From NCBI RefSeq assembly GCF_013113715.1, contig NZ_CP053344.1:3224001-3288000 (forward strand): DNA of 64,000 bases, read 5' to 3'. This DNA is from Herbiconiux sp. SALV-R1 (lineage in GTDB: Bacteria > Actinomycetota > Actinomycetes > Actinomycetales > Microbacteriaceae). The position numbers and the translations under genes are program-made. This document shows, piece by piece, positions 23,266 through 33,099 of this stretch (positions are counted from its first letter, which is position 1; each line of letters starts with the position of its first letter). A model generated the notes under the pieces. It worked only from the letters and a program-made list of their open reading frames with translations, was not told the DNA's origin and did no database searches.

Positions 23266-23730
23266 TCAGCGCGGCGCTTCTCCGAAACTGCTCCCCTGCG
23301 TGACGTGGCCGAGACTGTCGATCGCGGCGGCCGGGGGCAGACTGCTCGGGCGGGCCCAGGTCTTCACGAAGCAGGTCGGGACGAATCCGATCGGCCCGCG
23401 TCGTCGGCACTCCGTCGGCGTCTCCCCCGCGATGTCGCGGAAGGTGCGGCCGAAGGTGCCGAGGCTCGAGAACCCGACCTCGAGGCAGATGTCGAGGATG
23501 GGCCGGTCGGTCTCGCGCAGCAGGAACATCGCCCGCTCCACCCGTCGGCGCTGCAGGTACCGGTGCGGGCTCTCCCCGAACGCTGCCTTGAAGGAGCGGA
23601 TGAAGTGCGCCTCCGACACCAGCGCCACCCGCGCCAGCGTGGCGATGTCGAGCGGCTCCGCATAGGCACGATCAATGGCGTCACGCGCCCTGAGCAGCCT
23701 GCGGTTGCTCTCCTCGCGCTCTCGGGTCAT
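23266..23730 (-). CDS. AraC-family transcriptional regulator
   Basis: This 154-residue protein carries the two helix-turn-helix units of the AraC/XylS DNA-binding domain in its first ~110 residues (VALVSEAHFIRSFKAAFGE and ICLEVGFSSLGTFGRTFR). There is no N-terminal sensor domain. The ~40-residue C-terminal tail may take that place. It lies 23 bases upstream of the VOC gene, a pairing common where a small regulator controls a glyoxalase-fold gene. ATG 23730 has a CAGCAT box 6 bases upstream. Confidence 0.85.
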   Translation of the reverse strand: MTREREESNRRLLRARDAIDRAYAEPLDIATLARVALVSEAHFIRSFKAAFGESPHRYLQRRRVERAMFLLRETDRPILDICLEVGFSSLGTFGRTFRDIAGETPTECRRRGPIGFVPTCFVKTWARPSSLPPAAAIDSLGHVTQGSSFGEAPR

Positions 23731-23783
23731 GCGTTCATGCTGCCACGCGCCCCGGCCGACCCGCGCATCCGCCGCATCCGCTG

Positions 23784-24752
23784 CTATCGGGCGATCTCGG
23801 GCGGGAAGTTCTCGTACCAGTGGCGGGCGATGTCGGAGCGGCGCGCCCACCACACCGCGTCGTGCCCGCGGGCGTAGTCGAGGAAGCGCGCGACACCGGC
23901 CGAGCGCCCCGCGTGGCCGCTCACCCGCGGGTGCAGGATGACCGTCATCATGCCGGGCGACCGCTCGCCCTCGGCGTACAGCACGTCGAAGGTGTCTTTG
24001 AGGGTGGTGAACAGGTCGTCGCCCGTCGCCCACCAGCCCTTCGAGAACTTGTCGTCGTTGGCCGCGCCGGTGTTCGGGATGACGAGGTGCTTGCGCCCTC
24101 CGACCGGCGACCAGTAGGGCAGCTCGTCGTCGTAGGCGTCGGAGTCGTAGAGGAATCCGTGCTCGACGAGCAGCGCGCGCGTGACCTCGCTCGGTCCGTA
24201 GCGGCAGTACCAGCCGTCGGGCTCCGCCCCCCAGATGCTCTTGAAGCTCGCCAGCGCCAGCTTGAGGTGGGCCCGCTCCTCCTCCTCGTCGAGCAGGTAG
24301 TGCTTGGTGTAGCGGTAGCCGTGGCCGAGCAGGTCGTAGCCCGCGAAGAGCGCGTGCACGGCGATCTGCGGGTTGTACTCGAGCGCCACCGCGCACGCGG
24401 CGATGGTGGCGGGCAACCCACGCTCCTCGAGCAGCCGCTGCAGCCGCCAGAACCCCACGCGGCTGCCGTATGCCATCATCGACTCCGCGGTGAGATCGCG
24501 CCCCGGAACGTCGGCGCCCATGCCATCGACGTCGGTGAGCGGCGCCTCGCTGCGGTCGAAACCGTCTTCGACGGAGTCTTCGGCACCCTCCTCCACGGCG
24601 AGGGTGATGTTCACGGCGAGGCGCGCACCGCCCGGCCACTGCGGGTCGGGTCGGTTGCGGCCGTAGCCCACGAGGTCGCGCACAGAGTCCTCCGTCGGGT
24701 TCGGATGAGAGCGGATGCGGGGGCCGGGTGAGCCTCCGAGCTTCCTGACCAT
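23784..24752 (-). CDS. Polysaccharide deacetylase family protein, PuuE/allantoinase-like
   Basis: This 322-residue protein begins RDLVGYGRNRPDPQWPGGARLAV and has the VEEGAE segment typical of the PuuE branch of the NodB-like deacetylases, which includes cofactor-free allantoinases. Later motifs include CRYGPSEVTRALL and a closing HPRVSGHAGR. No signal peptide is present, fitting a cytoplasmic hydrolase rather than a cell-wall enzyme. No other allantoin-pathway gene is visible, so the substrate is open. It is the first gene of a three-gene minus-strand run with AraC and VOC. Confidence 0.75.
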   Translation of the reverse strand: MVRKLGGSPGPRIRSHPNPTEDSVRDLVGYGRNRPDPQWPGGARLAVNITLAVEEGAEDSVEDGFDRSEAPLTDVDGMGADVPGRDLTAESMMAYGSRVGFWRLQRLLEERGLPATIAACAVALEYNPQIAVHALFAGYDLLGHGYRYTKHYLLDEEEERAHLKLALASFKSIWGAEPDGWYCRYGPSEVTRALLVEHGFLYDSDAYDDELPYWSPVGGRKHLVIPNTGAANDDKFSKGWWATGDDLFTTLKDTFDVLYAEGERSPGMMTVILHPRVSGHAGRSAGVARFLDYARGHDAVWWARRSDIARHWYENFPPEIAR

Positions 24753-24815
24753 ACCGTCTCAGGGCCGCATCGCGGGTGAGGCTGGAGGGAAGGATCGACT
24801 CCGGAGGAGGCAGTC

Positions 24816-25115
24816 ATGCAGCAGCTGACCGAGCTGTTCCCGATCATCTTCGTCATCGTGGCCGCGATCATCGCGGTGGTCATCGCCGTCATCGTGGTGC
24901 AGGCGGTGGCCAACGCCCGCGCGGTGCGCCGGGCCGGTCACAACCCACTGACGGTGCAGGCCGATCTCGCCACCCGGCTGCTCGACAGCCAGGCGCTGAG
25001 CGGCGCCCGCAGCACCGAGGAGCGTCTCGACGCGCTCGACCGAATGCGCGACGAGCGATCGATCAGCGACGACGAGTACCGCGAAGCGCGCGCCCGGGTG
25101 CTGAGCAGCCATTGA
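24816..25115 (+). CDS. Single-pass membrane protein with SHOCT-like domain
   Basis: This 99-residue protein has one hydrophobic helix (residues ~8-30) and a C-terminal SHOCT-like segment (TEERLDALDRMRDERSISDDEYREAR). SHOCT modules are short oligomerisation domains of unclear function. ATG 24816 follows GGAGGAGG. It abuts the cyclodeaminase gene, probably co-transcribed. Confidence 0.75.
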   Translation: MQQLTELFPIIFVIVAAIIAVVIAVIVVQAVANARAVRRAGHNPLTVQADLATRLLDSQALSGARSTEERLDALDRMRDERSISDDEYREARARVLSSH

Positions 25116-25129
25116 GCGGGCCGCACGAG

Positions 25130-25729
25130 GTGAGCGCTCGCGACTCGCGGCTCGCCGACTGGACGGCGGCACTCGCCGAGCCCCACGGCGACCCGGGCGG
25201 CGGAGCCGCGTCTGCGGTGATGCTGTCGATGGCCGCAGCGCTGACCTCGATGACCGCCGGCTACGCCGCGGCCGAACGGTTCGGCGACGCCCCCGACGAC
25301 GCCGAGTGGGAGGAGCGTCGCGGCGTGATCGAGCGCCGGGCCCGGAAGCTGCGAGCCCGGGCTCTCGAGTTGGCCGACGCCGATGCAGCCGTGTCGGGCG
25401 CCTTCGCTCCCGCGTACTCGATCGACGATCGGCGGGAACGCGAGGAGGCCGTGGCCCAGGTGAGCGCCGCGGCGACCCGCACCTCGCAGCTCATCGGTGA
25501 GGCGGCGCTCGCGCTGCCCGACGATCTCGAGTGGCTCGCCCGCCACGGCAACCCCGCGCTGCTCGCCGACGTCGCCGTGGCCCGCTCCGCCCTGCGGGGT
25601 GCGCTGTGCGGGGCGCGCACCAACCTGACCGCGGATGGCGGTGACGAGCTCACGGCGGATGAACGCGCATCCCTCGCCCGTTTCGACGAGGCGATCGCCC
25701 GGCTCGACGCCCGCACCCCCACGAGCTGA
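25130..25729 (+). CDS. Cyclodeaminase/cyclohydrolase family protein
   Basis: This ~199-residue protein contains GDPGGGAASAVMLSMAAALTSM, the hallmark of the FTCD-C family (PF04961), helical proteins that include formimidoyl-tetrahydrofolate cyclodeaminase. No folate-pathway partner is adjacent, so the reaction is only a family inference. The start is uncertain: GTG 25130 is used, while TTG 25112 would overlap the upstream stop (TTGA). A hexamer-repeat tract (GAGCCC) follows at 25740-25772. Confidence 0.75.
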   Translation: MSARDSRLADWTAALAEPHGDPGGGAASAVMLSMAAALTSMTAGYAAAERFGDAPDDAEWEERRGVIERRARKLRARALELADADAAVSGAFAPAYSIDDRREREEAVAQVSAAATRTSQLIGEAALALPDDLEWLARHGNPALLADVAVARSALRGALCGARTNLTADGGDELTADERASLARFDEAIARLDARTPTS

Positions 25730-25732
25730 GGC

Positions 25733-25776
<44 letters not shown>

Positions 25777-25828
25777 GCCGGGCCTGCGCCCCCCCCCGCG
25801 CCAGACCCGCGCGCAGCCCGCGCGCCCC

Positions 25829-27019
25829 CTACCGCGCCCCGAGCAGGTGCTCGAGCGCCAGCTGCTGCAGGCGCACGAAGCCGAAGCCCTTGCCGTCGAA
25901 GTAGGCGTTCGCGTCGAAGTCCTCGTAGGAGGCGGTGTCGGCGAGCAGCTGGTCGTACGACTCGCCCTCGCCGAGCGTGGGCTCCGACAGCTCGGGCACG
26001 CGAGCGGCGGCGAGCGCCTCCTGCACCTCGGGGTCGGCGCGGAACGAGGCAGCGCGCTCCTTGAGCAGCAGGTAGGTGCGCATGTTGGCGGCCGCCGACT
26101 CCCACACACCATTCTCGTCCTCGGTGCGTGAGGGCTTGTAGTCGAAGTGGCGGGGGCCGTCGTACGACGGGCCGCCGTTCGGGCCGCCGTTCTCGAGCAG
26201 GTCGACGAGCGCGAACGCGTTCTGCAGGTCGCCGTGGCCGAAGACCAGGTCTTGGTCGTACTTGATGCCGCGCTGGCCGTTGAGGTCGATGTGGAAGAGC
26301 TTGCCCTGGTAGAGCGCCTGGGCGATGCCGGCGGCGAAGTTGAGCCCGGCCATCTGCTCGTGGCCGACCTCGGGGTTCACGCCCACCAGCTCGGGGCGCT
26401 CGAGGCTCTCGATGAAGGCGAGGGCGTGGCCCACGGTGGGGAGCAGGATGTCGCCGCGCGGCTCGTTCGGCTTCGGCTCGATGGCGAAGCGGATGTCGTA
26501 GCCCTTGTCGGTGACGTAGTCGCCGAGCATGTTCACGGCTTCGCGGTAGCGCTCGAGCGCCGCACGGATGTCTTTGGCCGAGTCGTACTCCGCACCCTCG
26601 CGGCCGCCCCACATGACGAAGGTCTTCGCCCCGAGCTCGGCGGCGAGGTCGAGGTTGCGCAGCACCTTGCGGAGCGCGAAACGGCGCACGGTGCGGTCGT
26701 TCGAAGTGAAGCCGCCGTCTTTGAAGACGGGAGCCGAGAACAGGTTCGTGGTGACCATCGGCACGACGACGCCGGTGTCGGCGAGTGCGCCCTTCAGGCG
26801 GTCGATCTGGGTCTGGCGCTCCGCATCCGTCGAGCCGAAGGCGAACAGGTCGTCGTCGTGGAAGGTGAGGCCGTAGGCGCCGAGCTCGGCGAGCTTCTCG
26901 ACGGCGTGCACCACGTCGAGCGGGGCGCGGGTGGGGCCGCCGAAGGGGTCGGCGCCGTTGTAGCCGATGGTCCAGAGACCGAAGGAGAACTTGTCGGCGG
27001 GGGTGGGCGCGTCGGCCAT
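25829..27019 (-). CDS. xylA: Xylose isomerase
   Basis: This 396-residue protein matches the compact actinobacterial xylose isomerases. It contains [33 protein letters not shown] and HIDLNGQRG, which carry the metal-binding residues. It converts D-xylose to D-xylulose in the cytoplasm. ATG 27019 is chosen because it follows CGAGAG and lies downstream of a strong promoter. It is divergent from a ROK regulator, and a 7-base inverted repeat overlaps its -10 box. No xylulokinase gene is in the window. Confidence 0.97.
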   Translation of the reverse strand: MADAPTPADKFSFGLWTIGYNGADPFGGPTRAPLDVVHAVEKLAELGAYGLTFHDDDLFAFGSTDAERQTQIDRLKGALADTGVVVPMVTTNLFSAPVFKDGGFTSNDRTVRRFALRKVLRNLDLAAELGAKTFVMWGGREGAEYDSAKDIRAALERYREAVNMLGDYVTDKGYDIRFAIEPKPNEPRGDILLPTVGHALAFIESLERPELVGVNPEVGHEQMAGLNFAAGIAQALYQGKLFHIDLNGQRGIKYDQDLVFGHGDLQNAFALVDLLENGGPNGGPSYDGPRHFDYKPSRTEDENGVWESAAANMRTYLLLKERAASFRADPEVQEALAAARVPELSEPTLGEGESYDQLLADTASYEDFDANAYFDGKGFGFVRLQQLALEHLLGAR

Positions 27020-27047
27020 GATGACTCTCGTTTCAGCGTCGTTGATG

Positions 27048-27070
27048 ATATGTTCTGGCTCACAACATAT
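27048..27070. promoter_or_regulatory. Candidate operator ATATGTT-N9-AACATAT between xylA and the ROK gene
   Basis: A perfect 7-base inverted repeat with a 9-base spacer overlaps the xylA -10 box (27064-27069). It is AT-rich within a GC-rich genome and sits beside a ROK/XylR-type regulator, which makes it the likely binding site of that regulator. Confidence 0.65.
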
Positions 27071-27092
27071 TCGAGGCACCGCGCAGTGTCAA
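27064..27092 (-). promoter_or_regulatory. xylA promoter TTGACA-N17-TATGTT
   Basis: On the minus strand a consensus TTGACA (27092-27087) is separated by 17 bases from TATGTT (27069-27064). Transcription would start near 27057 with a leader of ~38 bases before the xylA ATG. Confidence 0.75.
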
Positions 27093-27111
27093 CGGGCCCG
27101 CCGCCTGCATA

Positions 27112-27117
27112 TAGGTT
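27112..27117 (+). promoter_or_regulatory. Candidate -10 box (TAGGTT) for the ROK regulator
   Basis: TAGGTT would start transcription near 27124. That excludes the GTG at 27122 as the start codon and leaves the GGAGGGAG site and ATG 27152. Confidence 0.35.
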
Positions 27118-27151
27118 CGTCGTGGCGCACATGGGCGACGGAGGGAGCGTG

Positions 27152-28405
27152 ATGGCCGGCAACGAAGACACGCGTCGGCAGAACCTCTCGGCGCTGCTGA
27201 CGAGCCTGCATCGCGACGGCCCGCGTTCACGTGCCGAATTGACCCGCCTGCTCGGCCTGAACCGCTCCACGGTCTCCGCCCTGGTCGGCGAGCTCACGGC
27301 CCTCGGCCTCGCCTACGAGACCGCCCCGGCCGAGAGCGGCGGGGTGGGGCGGCCGAGCCCCATCGTGCATGCCGACGACAGGGTCTCGATCATCGCCGTC
27401 AACCCCGACCTCGACGCCGTGACCGTGGCACTGGTGGGCCTCGGCGGCGTCGTGCACGAGCGCGAGCGCGTGGCGACCTCGGGCATCCCCACCGCCCGCG
27501 AGGCGGTCGACCTCGCCAGGGCGGCAGCAGAGCGGATGCGCGCCGCAGCCGGCACCCGCTACCGCGTCGTCGCGGTCGGCGCCGCCGTGCCCGGACTCGT
27601 GCGCGTCGACGACGGCACCGTCGTGCTGGCCCCGCACCTCGGCTGGCGCGACGAGCCATTCGCCGCGATGCTGACCGAGGCGACAGGCCTCCCCGCGGTG
27701 GCCGCGAACGACGCCAACCTGGCCCTGCTCGCCGAGTGCAGCCGCGGTGCCGGCCAGGGCCTGCGCGACGTGGTCTACCTCAACGGCAGCCCCTCCGGCA
27801 TCGGCGGAGGGGTGCTGGTGGGCGGCGCGCCGCTCGTCGGCACGCAAGGCTTCGGCGCCGAGCTCGGCCACACGCTCGTCGACCGCGACGGTCTGGCCTG
27901 CGACTGCGGCCGGGTGGGGTGCCTCGAGACCGAGGTGCACCTGTCACGGCTGCTCGCGGTGCTCGGCCGCGACTCCATCGACTCCGACGAACTCGACCGC
28001 CTGCTCACCGGACCGCGCGAACCCGCCGTCGACGCCGAGGTCGACCGGCAGATCGGCGTGCTCGTCGCCGCCCTCGCCGGCTTGGTGAGCGTCTTCAACC
28101 CCGAGCGGATCGTGCTCGGCGGCTTTCTCGGGTCGCTGTTCGACGCGCATCCCGACCTCATCCGTGAGGGTGTGCCGGCGGCGGCCTTCCGCCCGCTCGC
28201 CGAGGGCCTCACCATCGAGCGGGCGCGCCTGCGCTCGCGCGTGCTGCTCGTGGGCGCGGCGGAGGCCGCCTTCCGCCGCCTCCTCGACGACCCGGCGGGC
28301 GCTGGCGCTGGCGCACCGACCCGACTCGGGCCGCGCTTCGCCCGGCCTCAGCCCGACCTCAGCCCGCCAGCTCGCCGGCCCCCGGAATGGCCCGCGTCTC
28401 GATGA
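27152..28405 (+). CDS. ROK-family transcriptional regulator (XylR-like)
   Basis: This 417-residue protein has an N-terminal winged helix ([29 protein letters not shown]) and a ROK sugar-kinase-like domain with the zinc motif [13 protein letters not shown] repressors of this architecture next to xylA usually respond to xylose. ATG 27152 is chosen after GGAGGGAG, with GTG 27149 possible. The C-terminal ~30 residues, rich in Pro, Arg and Ala, extend beyond the usual fold and overlap the end of the convergent GH1 gene by 47 bases. Confidence 0.9.
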   Translation: MAGNEDTRRQNLSALLTSLHRDGPRSRAELTRLLGLNRSTVSALVGELTALGLAYETAPAESGGVGRPSPIVHADDRVSIIAVNPDLDAVTVALVGLGGVVHERERVATSGIPTAREAVDLARAAAERMRAAAGTRYRVVAVGAAVPGLVRVDDGTVVLAPHLGWRDEPFAAMLTEATGLPAVAANDANLALLAECSRGAGQGLRDVVYLNGSPSGIGGGVLVGGAPLVGTQGFGAELGHTLVDRDGLACDCGRVGCLETEVHLSRLLAVLGRDSIDSDELDRLLTGPREPAVDAEVDRQIGVLVAALAGLVSVFNPERIVLGGFLGSLFDAHPDLIREGVPAAAFRPLAEGLTIERARLRSRVLLVGAAEAAFRRLLDDPAGAGAGAPTRLGPRFARPQPDLSPPARRPPEWPASR

Positions 28406-29813
28406 GCCGCTTCAGCCACAGCGCGCTGTCTTTCGGCGTGCGCTCCTGCGTGTCGTAGTCGACCCGAACGATGCCGAAGCGCTTGGAGTAGCCGTAGCCC
28501 CATTCGAAGTTGTCGAGCAGACTCCACACCTGGTACCCGCGCAGGTCGACGCCCGCCTCGCGCGCCCGGTGGGCCGCGGTGAAGTGGCGCTGCAGGTAGT
28601 CGACCCGCAGCGGGTCGTGCACGCGTGCGGTGCCGTCGGCATCCGTCGTCACGACGTCGTCGAACGCGGCGCCGTTCTCGGTGATCATGAGCGGCTGGTC
28701 GGGGAACTCGTCGCGAAGCGCCAGCAGCAGCTCGTAGAGCCCCGACGGGTCGATGTTCCAGCCCATCGCCGTGTACGGCCCCTCCTGCGGCAGGAACTCG
28801 ACGTCGTCGGCGCCGGGCCACGGCGACCCGCCCATGTCTTTGTGCCCGTCGGCCATGAGCCGCGGCGACGTGCCGTCCCACCGGCGCACCAGCGTGGTGG
28901 CGTAGTAGTTCACCCCGAGCACGTCGAGCGGTTGACGGATGCGCTCAAGGTCGCCCTCGTGAACGAACGACCAGTCGGTGATCTCCGCGGTGTCGGCGAA
29001 CAGGTCGGCCGGGTACGCGCCGTGCAGCAGCGGGCCGGTGAAGGCCCGGTTGGCGAGCGCGTCGATCTGGCGGAGCGCGTCAGCCCCCGACTCGCCCGAG
29101 CCGGCCTCGGCCCGCAGCACGTGCAGATTGAGCGTGATCGAGTACTGCGGGTCGTTCGTGACCACCTCGCGAAGCGCCTCGATGGCGAGCCCGTGGGCGA
29201 GGTTGAGGTGGTGCACCGCCTGCAGTGCCCCGAGCGCCGTGGTGCGGCCCGGCGCGTGCGCACCCGAGCCGTAGCCGAGGTAGGCCGAGCACCAGGGCTC
29301 GTTGAGCGTCGTCCATACGGCGATGCGGTCGCCGAGCGCCTCGCCCATGATGCGGGCGTAGTCGGCGAAGGCGAGCGCCGTCGAGCGCACCGTCCAGCCG
29401 CCCTCGTCTTCGAGCGCCTGCGGGAGGTCCCAGTGGTAGAGCGTGGCGATGGGGGTGATGCCGCGTGCGATCAGCCCGTCGACGAGCCGTGAGTAGAACG
29501 CGATGCCCTCGGCGAGCGCCGGCCCCCGGCCGGTGGGCTGGATGCGCGGCCAGGCGATCGAGAACCGGTACGACTCGAGGCCCAGCTGCTGCATGAGGTC
29601 GAGGTCGGCCTCCCAGCGGTGGTAGTGGTCGTCGGCGACGTCGCCGGTGTCTCCGTTCCAGACCTTGCCCGGGGTGTGGCTGAACGTGTCCCAGATTGAC
29701 GGCCCGCGGCCGTCTTCGTCGTAGGCTCCCTCGATCTGGTACGAGGCGGTGGCGGAGCCGATGACGAAGCCGGGCGGGAACGTCAGACCGGTCTCGCGGT
29801 AGTCGTCGCTCAT
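28359..29813 (-). CDS. GH1 beta-glycosidase (beta-glucosidase family)
   Basis: This 484-residue cytoplasmic enzyme has the GH1 acid/base in TTLNEPW (E172) and nucleophile in ITENGA (E379), with [18 protein letters not shown] at the N-terminus. It removes terminal beta-linked glucose, galactose or related sugars. The specificity is not readable here. Its ATG overlaps the stop of the GH31 gene, so it ends the binding protein-permease-GH31-GH1 operon. No secretion signal is present, fitting action on imported oligosaccharides. Confidence 0.93.
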   Translation of the reverse strand: MSDDYRETGLTFPPGFVIGSATASYQIEGAYDEDGRGPSIWDTFSHTPGKVWNGDTGDVADDHYHRWEADLDLMQQLGLESYRFSIAWPRIQPTGRGPALAEGIAFYSRLVDGLIARGITPIATLYHWDLPQALEDEGGWTVRSTALAFADYARIMGEALGDRIAVWTTLNEPWCSAYLGYGSGAHAPGRTTALGALQAVHHLNLAHGLAIEALREVVTNDPQYSITLNLHVLRAEAGSGESGADALRQIDALANRAFTGPLLHGAYPADLFADTAEITDWSFVHEGDLERIRQPLDVLGVNYYATTLVRRWDGTSPRLMADGHKDMGGSPWPGADDVEFLPQEGPYTAMGWNIDPSGLYELLLALRDEFPDQPLMITENGAAFDDVVTTDADGTARVHDPLRVDYLQRHFTAAHRAREAGVDLRGYQVWSLLDNFEWGYGYSKRFGIVRVDYDTQERTPKDSALWLKRLIETRAIPGAGELAG

Positions 29814-32140
29814 GCCTGGGCCTCTTGGGCGGTGCGCACCGTGAACGTCACGTCGGCAGCATCCGTCGTCACCTCGACGGTACCGTCGTCGCGCCGCGTC
29901 ACGTCGAACGTGACGGTGCGACCGTCGGTGGGCGAGGTGACGGAGATCGTCGACGGCCCGCCCTCGCCCGGGTAGGTGGTGAGGGTGAGCGACTCGAAGT
30001 AGTCGTGGTCGGGCCGGTCGACGCGCGAGGTGGTGGGCAGCACCGAGCCGCCGCGCACCCACACCGGCAGGCTGAACACGTCGTGCGTCTCACGGCGCCA
30101 GGTGCCGACCGGCTGGGTGACCGTCTCGCCGGTGAGGAGCTGCGTCCACGTACCGGCGGGCAGGTAGTACTCGACGGCGCCCGACGCCGAGAACACCGGG
30201 GCCACGAGCAGCGACGAGCCGAGCATGTACTGGCGGTCGAGGTAGCGCACGGCGGGGTCGTCGGGGAACTCGAGCAGCATCGGCCGCATGAACGAGACGC
30301 CCGTCTCGGCGGTCTCAAGGCCGAGCGGGTAGAGGTACGGCATGAGCGAGAGCTTGAGGGTCGCGAAGCGGCGGGTGACCTCCACGGCCTCCTCGTCGAA
30401 GGCCCACGGCACGCGGTAGCTGGTGGAGCCGTGCAGGCGCGAGTGCGACGACAGCAGGCCGAACGCCACCCAGCGCTTAAACACCTCGGGGTCGGGGGTG
30501 CCCTCGAAGCCGCCGATGTCGTGGCTCCAGAAGCCGAAGCCGCTGAGTGCGAGCGAGAGGCCGCCGCGGAGGGTCTCGGCCATCGAGACGAACGACGAGG
30601 AGTTGTCGCCGCCCCAGTGGATGGGCATGCGCTGCCCGCCGGTGGTCGCCGAGCGGGCGAACAGCACGGCCTCGCCCTCGCCCCGCTCCTCCGACAGCAC
30701 CTCGAACACGGCCTCGTTGTAGAGCTGCGTGTAGAGGTTGTGCATGGTCTCGGGCGACGAGCCGTCGTGCCACACCACGTCGAGCGGCACGCGCTCGCCG
30801 AAGTCGGTCTTCAGCGCGTCGACGCCCTGGCGGGCCAGGGTGCGCACCTTGTCTTGGAACCAGGCCCGCGCATCCGGATTCGTGAAGTCGACGAGGCCCA
30901 TGCCGGCCTGCCACATGTCCCACTGCCAGACGGTGCCGTCGGCACGCTTCACCAGGTAGCCGGCCTCGGCGCCCTCGGCGAAGAGGGCGGAGCGCTGCGC
31001 GATGTAGGGGTTGAGCCAGGCCGAGACGCGCAGCTCGCGCTCGTGCAGGCGGGCGAGCATGCCCTCGGGGTCGGGGAAGGTGCGGGCGTCCCAGTCGAAG
31101 TCGGTCCAGTTAAACTCGCGCATCCAGAAGCAGTCGAAGTGGAACACCGACAGGGGCAGCTCGCGCTCGGCCATGCCCTCGATGAAGCTCGTGACCGTCG
31201 CCTCGTCGTAGTCGGTGGTGAAGCTCGTCGAGAGCCACAAGCCGTACGACCAGGCGGGCACGCGGGCGGGCCGGCCGGTGAGCTCGGTGTAGCGGGCGAG
31301 CACCTCCTTCGGCGTGGGCCCGTCGATGACGAAGTACTCGAGCGCCTCGCCCGCCGTGGAGAACTGCACGCGCTCCACGGCCTCGGAGCCGACCTCGAAC
31401 GAGACGTGCTCGGGCTGGTTCACCAGCACGCCGTACCCGTTCGACGAGAGGTAGAACGGGATGCTCTTGTACGACTGCTCGCTCGAGGTGCCGCCATCGG
31501 CGTTCCACGAGTCGACGGTCTGCCCGTTCTTGACGAACGGGCCGAAGCGCTCGCCGAGACCGTAGATGGTCTCCCCCACGCCGAGGTCGAGCTGTTCGTG
31601 CACGTAGTGGGCGGCGGGGGCGAGGCCCGTGCTGGTGACCCCCGCGATGCCGGTGGGTTCTGCGGTGACCGGGGCATCCGGGGCCAGGGTGATGTAGCCG
31701 ATCGACTTGTGGCCGCTGGCGGTGAGGGGGCGGAGGGCGCCCTCTGCGCTCGCGCCGGCGGTCGACGCGAACGTCAGTGACCAGGGTGCCCCCTGCGCGA
31801 CCGTCGCGGTGAGCGAGCCGGTGGTGAACGCCACGCCGCCCTCGACGGATGCGGTGCTCCCGACCCCGGTACCACCCTCCACCGCGCCGACCAGCTCGAA
31901 GCCGGGCGAGCGGCGCGCGCCCTGGAAGTGCTCGATGCGCACCCGCACCACGCCCTCGAGGGGCGAGGAGAGGGTGACGGTGAGCAGAGGTCGGTTGAGC
32001 ACGTCGCCGCGCTTCTCGATCACCTTGGTGGGCGCCGACACGACGAGGCTGTCGCCCCGGTCGTCGATGTCGTAGGCCTCCTGGGCGTAGAGGGCGGTGA
32101 CTCCTGGGCGCACGTGCCAGAAACCGTCGGTGAACTTCAT
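29810..32140 (-). CDS. yicI: Alpha-xylosidase, GH31 (YicI type)
   Basis: This 776-residue protein matches YicI in length and start ([19 protein letters not shown]). The nucleophile lies in LKTDFGER (D446) and the acid/base in SHDIGGFEG (D541). YicI-type enzymes remove alpha-linked xylose from isoprimeverose and xyloglucan oligosaccharides. No signal peptide is present. ATG 32140 follows GAAGGA by 6 bases. A run of eight G at 32173-32180 lies just upstream in the gap after the permease gene. Confidence 0.93.
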   Translation of the reverse strand: MKFTDGFWHVRPGVTALYAQEAYDIDDRGDSLVVSAPTKVIEKRGDVLNRPLLTVTLSSPLEGVVRVRIEHFQGARRSPGFELVGAVEGGTGVGSTASVEGGVAFTTGSLTATVAQGAPWSLTFASTAGASAEGALRPLTASGHKSIGYITLAPDAPVTAEPTGIAGVTSTGLAPAAHYVHEQLDLGVGETIYGLGERFGPFVKNGQTVDSWNADGGTSSEQSYKSIPFYLSSNGYGVLVNQPEHVSFEVGSEAVERVQFSTAGEALEYFVIDGPTPKEVLARYTELTGRPARVPAWSYGLWLSTSFTTDYDEATVTSFIEGMAERELPLSVFHFDCFWMREFNWTDFDWDARTFPDPEGMLARLHERELRVSAWLNPYIAQRSALFAEGAEAGYLVKRADGTVWQWDMWQAGMGLVDFTNPDARAWFQDKVRTLARQGVDALKTDFGERVPLDVVWHDGSSPETMHNLYTQLYNEAVFEVLSEERGEGEAVLFARSATTGGQRMPIHWGGDNSSSFVSMAETLRGGLSLALSGFGFWSHDIGGFEGTPDPEVFKRWVAFGLLSSHSRLHGSTSYRVPWAFDEEAVEVTRRFATLKLSLMPYLYPLGLETAETGVSFMRPMLLEFPDDPAVRYLDRQYMLGSSLLVAPVFSASGAVEYYLPAGTWTQLLTGETVTQPVGTWRRETHDVFSLPVWVRGGSVLPTTSRVDRPDHDYFESLTLTTYPGEGGPSTISVTSPTDGRTVTFDVTRRDDGTVEVTTDAADVTFTVRTAQEAQA

Positions 32141-32193
32141 GGATGTCCTTCGTGGGGGTGGTGCGGAAGCTTGGGGGGGGTGGAGCGGGCGGA

Positions 32194-33099
32194 CTACTTC
32201 ACGGCGCCGGCGGTGATGCCGCGCGTGAGGGTGCGCTGGAAGATGAGGAAGAAGACGAGGGTCGGGATGAGACCGAGCAGCGCCGAAGCGCTCGTGGTCG
32301 TGACATCCATCAACCGGTCGCCCTGCAGCACGCTGATCGCCACCGGCACCGTCTGGTTCGAGTTCGAGACCAGGAAGGTGAGCGGGATGAGGAACTCGTT
32401 CCAGGTCCAGATGAAGAAGAAGATGAGGAGCACGGCGAGGGTGGGCCGCGAGATCGGAACGATCACCCGCCAGAGCGTCTTCCAGCGGCCGGCGCCGTCG
32501 AGCGCTGCGGCCTCGAGCACCTCCTTGGGGAAGGTGCCGAACACGCTCGACAGCAGATAGGTGCCGAAGGCGCTCTGGATGACGGTGAAGATGATGATGA
32601 CGCTCCACACGTTGTCGTACAGACCCACCTGCTTGAACATGTAGTACAGCGGGTAGAGCAGCGCCTCCTGCGGCAGCAGGTTCGCCAGAAGGAACAGCAC
32701 GATGATCGAGGTGCGCGCCCGCACCCGCCCGATACCGATGGCGAAGGCGTTCAGCACCGAGATCAGCACGGCGAGAATGGCGACGGCGCCCGAGATGAAG
32801 ATGCTGTTCCACAGCTTCTCGGGGAAGTCGACGCGCTCCCAGAACCGCACGATGCCGTCGAAGTAGAGCTGCGTGGGCAGCTGCAGCGGACCCGTCGCCG
32901 CGTAGTCCTGCGGCGACTTGAAGGAGTTGATGAGGATGAGGATGAACGGGAAGGCGATGAGCGCAGCCACCACGATGGCGGCGATGAGCAGCACCCAGTC
33001 GGTGACCGTGCGGGGGCGCTTGCCGTTCTTGCGGCGCTTCACCGGGGCGGGGCCGTCGGTCGGCGTCGCCGGACGGACGGGAGCAGTCGTGGCGGTCAC
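32194..33099 (-). CDS. Carbohydrate ABC transporter permease (MalG-like)
   Basis: This 301-residue inner-membrane protein has six predicted helices and the EAA loop EAAALDGAGRWKTLWRVIVP, which contacts the ATPase. It starts at a GTG overlapping the previous permease stop. No ATPase gene is in this operon, so a shared MsiK-type ATPase encoded elsewhere is expected, as is common in actinobacterial CUT1 systems. Confidence 0.93.
   Translation of the reverse strand: MTATTAPVRPATPTDGPAPVKRRKNGKRPRTVTDWVLLIAAIVVAALIAFPFILILINSFKSPQDYAATGPLQLPTQLYFDGIVRFWERVDFPEKLWNSIFISGAVAILAVLISVLNAFAIGIGRVRARTSIIVLFLLANLLPQEALLYPLYYMFKQVGLYDNVWSVIIIFTVIQSAFGTYLLSSVFGTFPKEVLEAAALDGAGRWKTLWRVIVPISRPTLAVLLIFFFIWTWNEFLIPLTFLVSNSNQTVPVAISVLQGDRLMDVTTTSASALLGLIPTLVFFLIFQRTLTRGITAGAVK

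Noticed and set aside
28470-28483. CGAAGCGCTTGG inside the GH1 gene as a further LacI operator
   Set aside because: It is explained by the coding sequence for KRFG, is not palindromic at its end, and is far from a promoter.
29825-31780. Long plus-strand open frame opposite yicI
   Set aside because: The GH31 protein on the minus strand has full catalytic motifs. The antisense product matches nothing recognisable.
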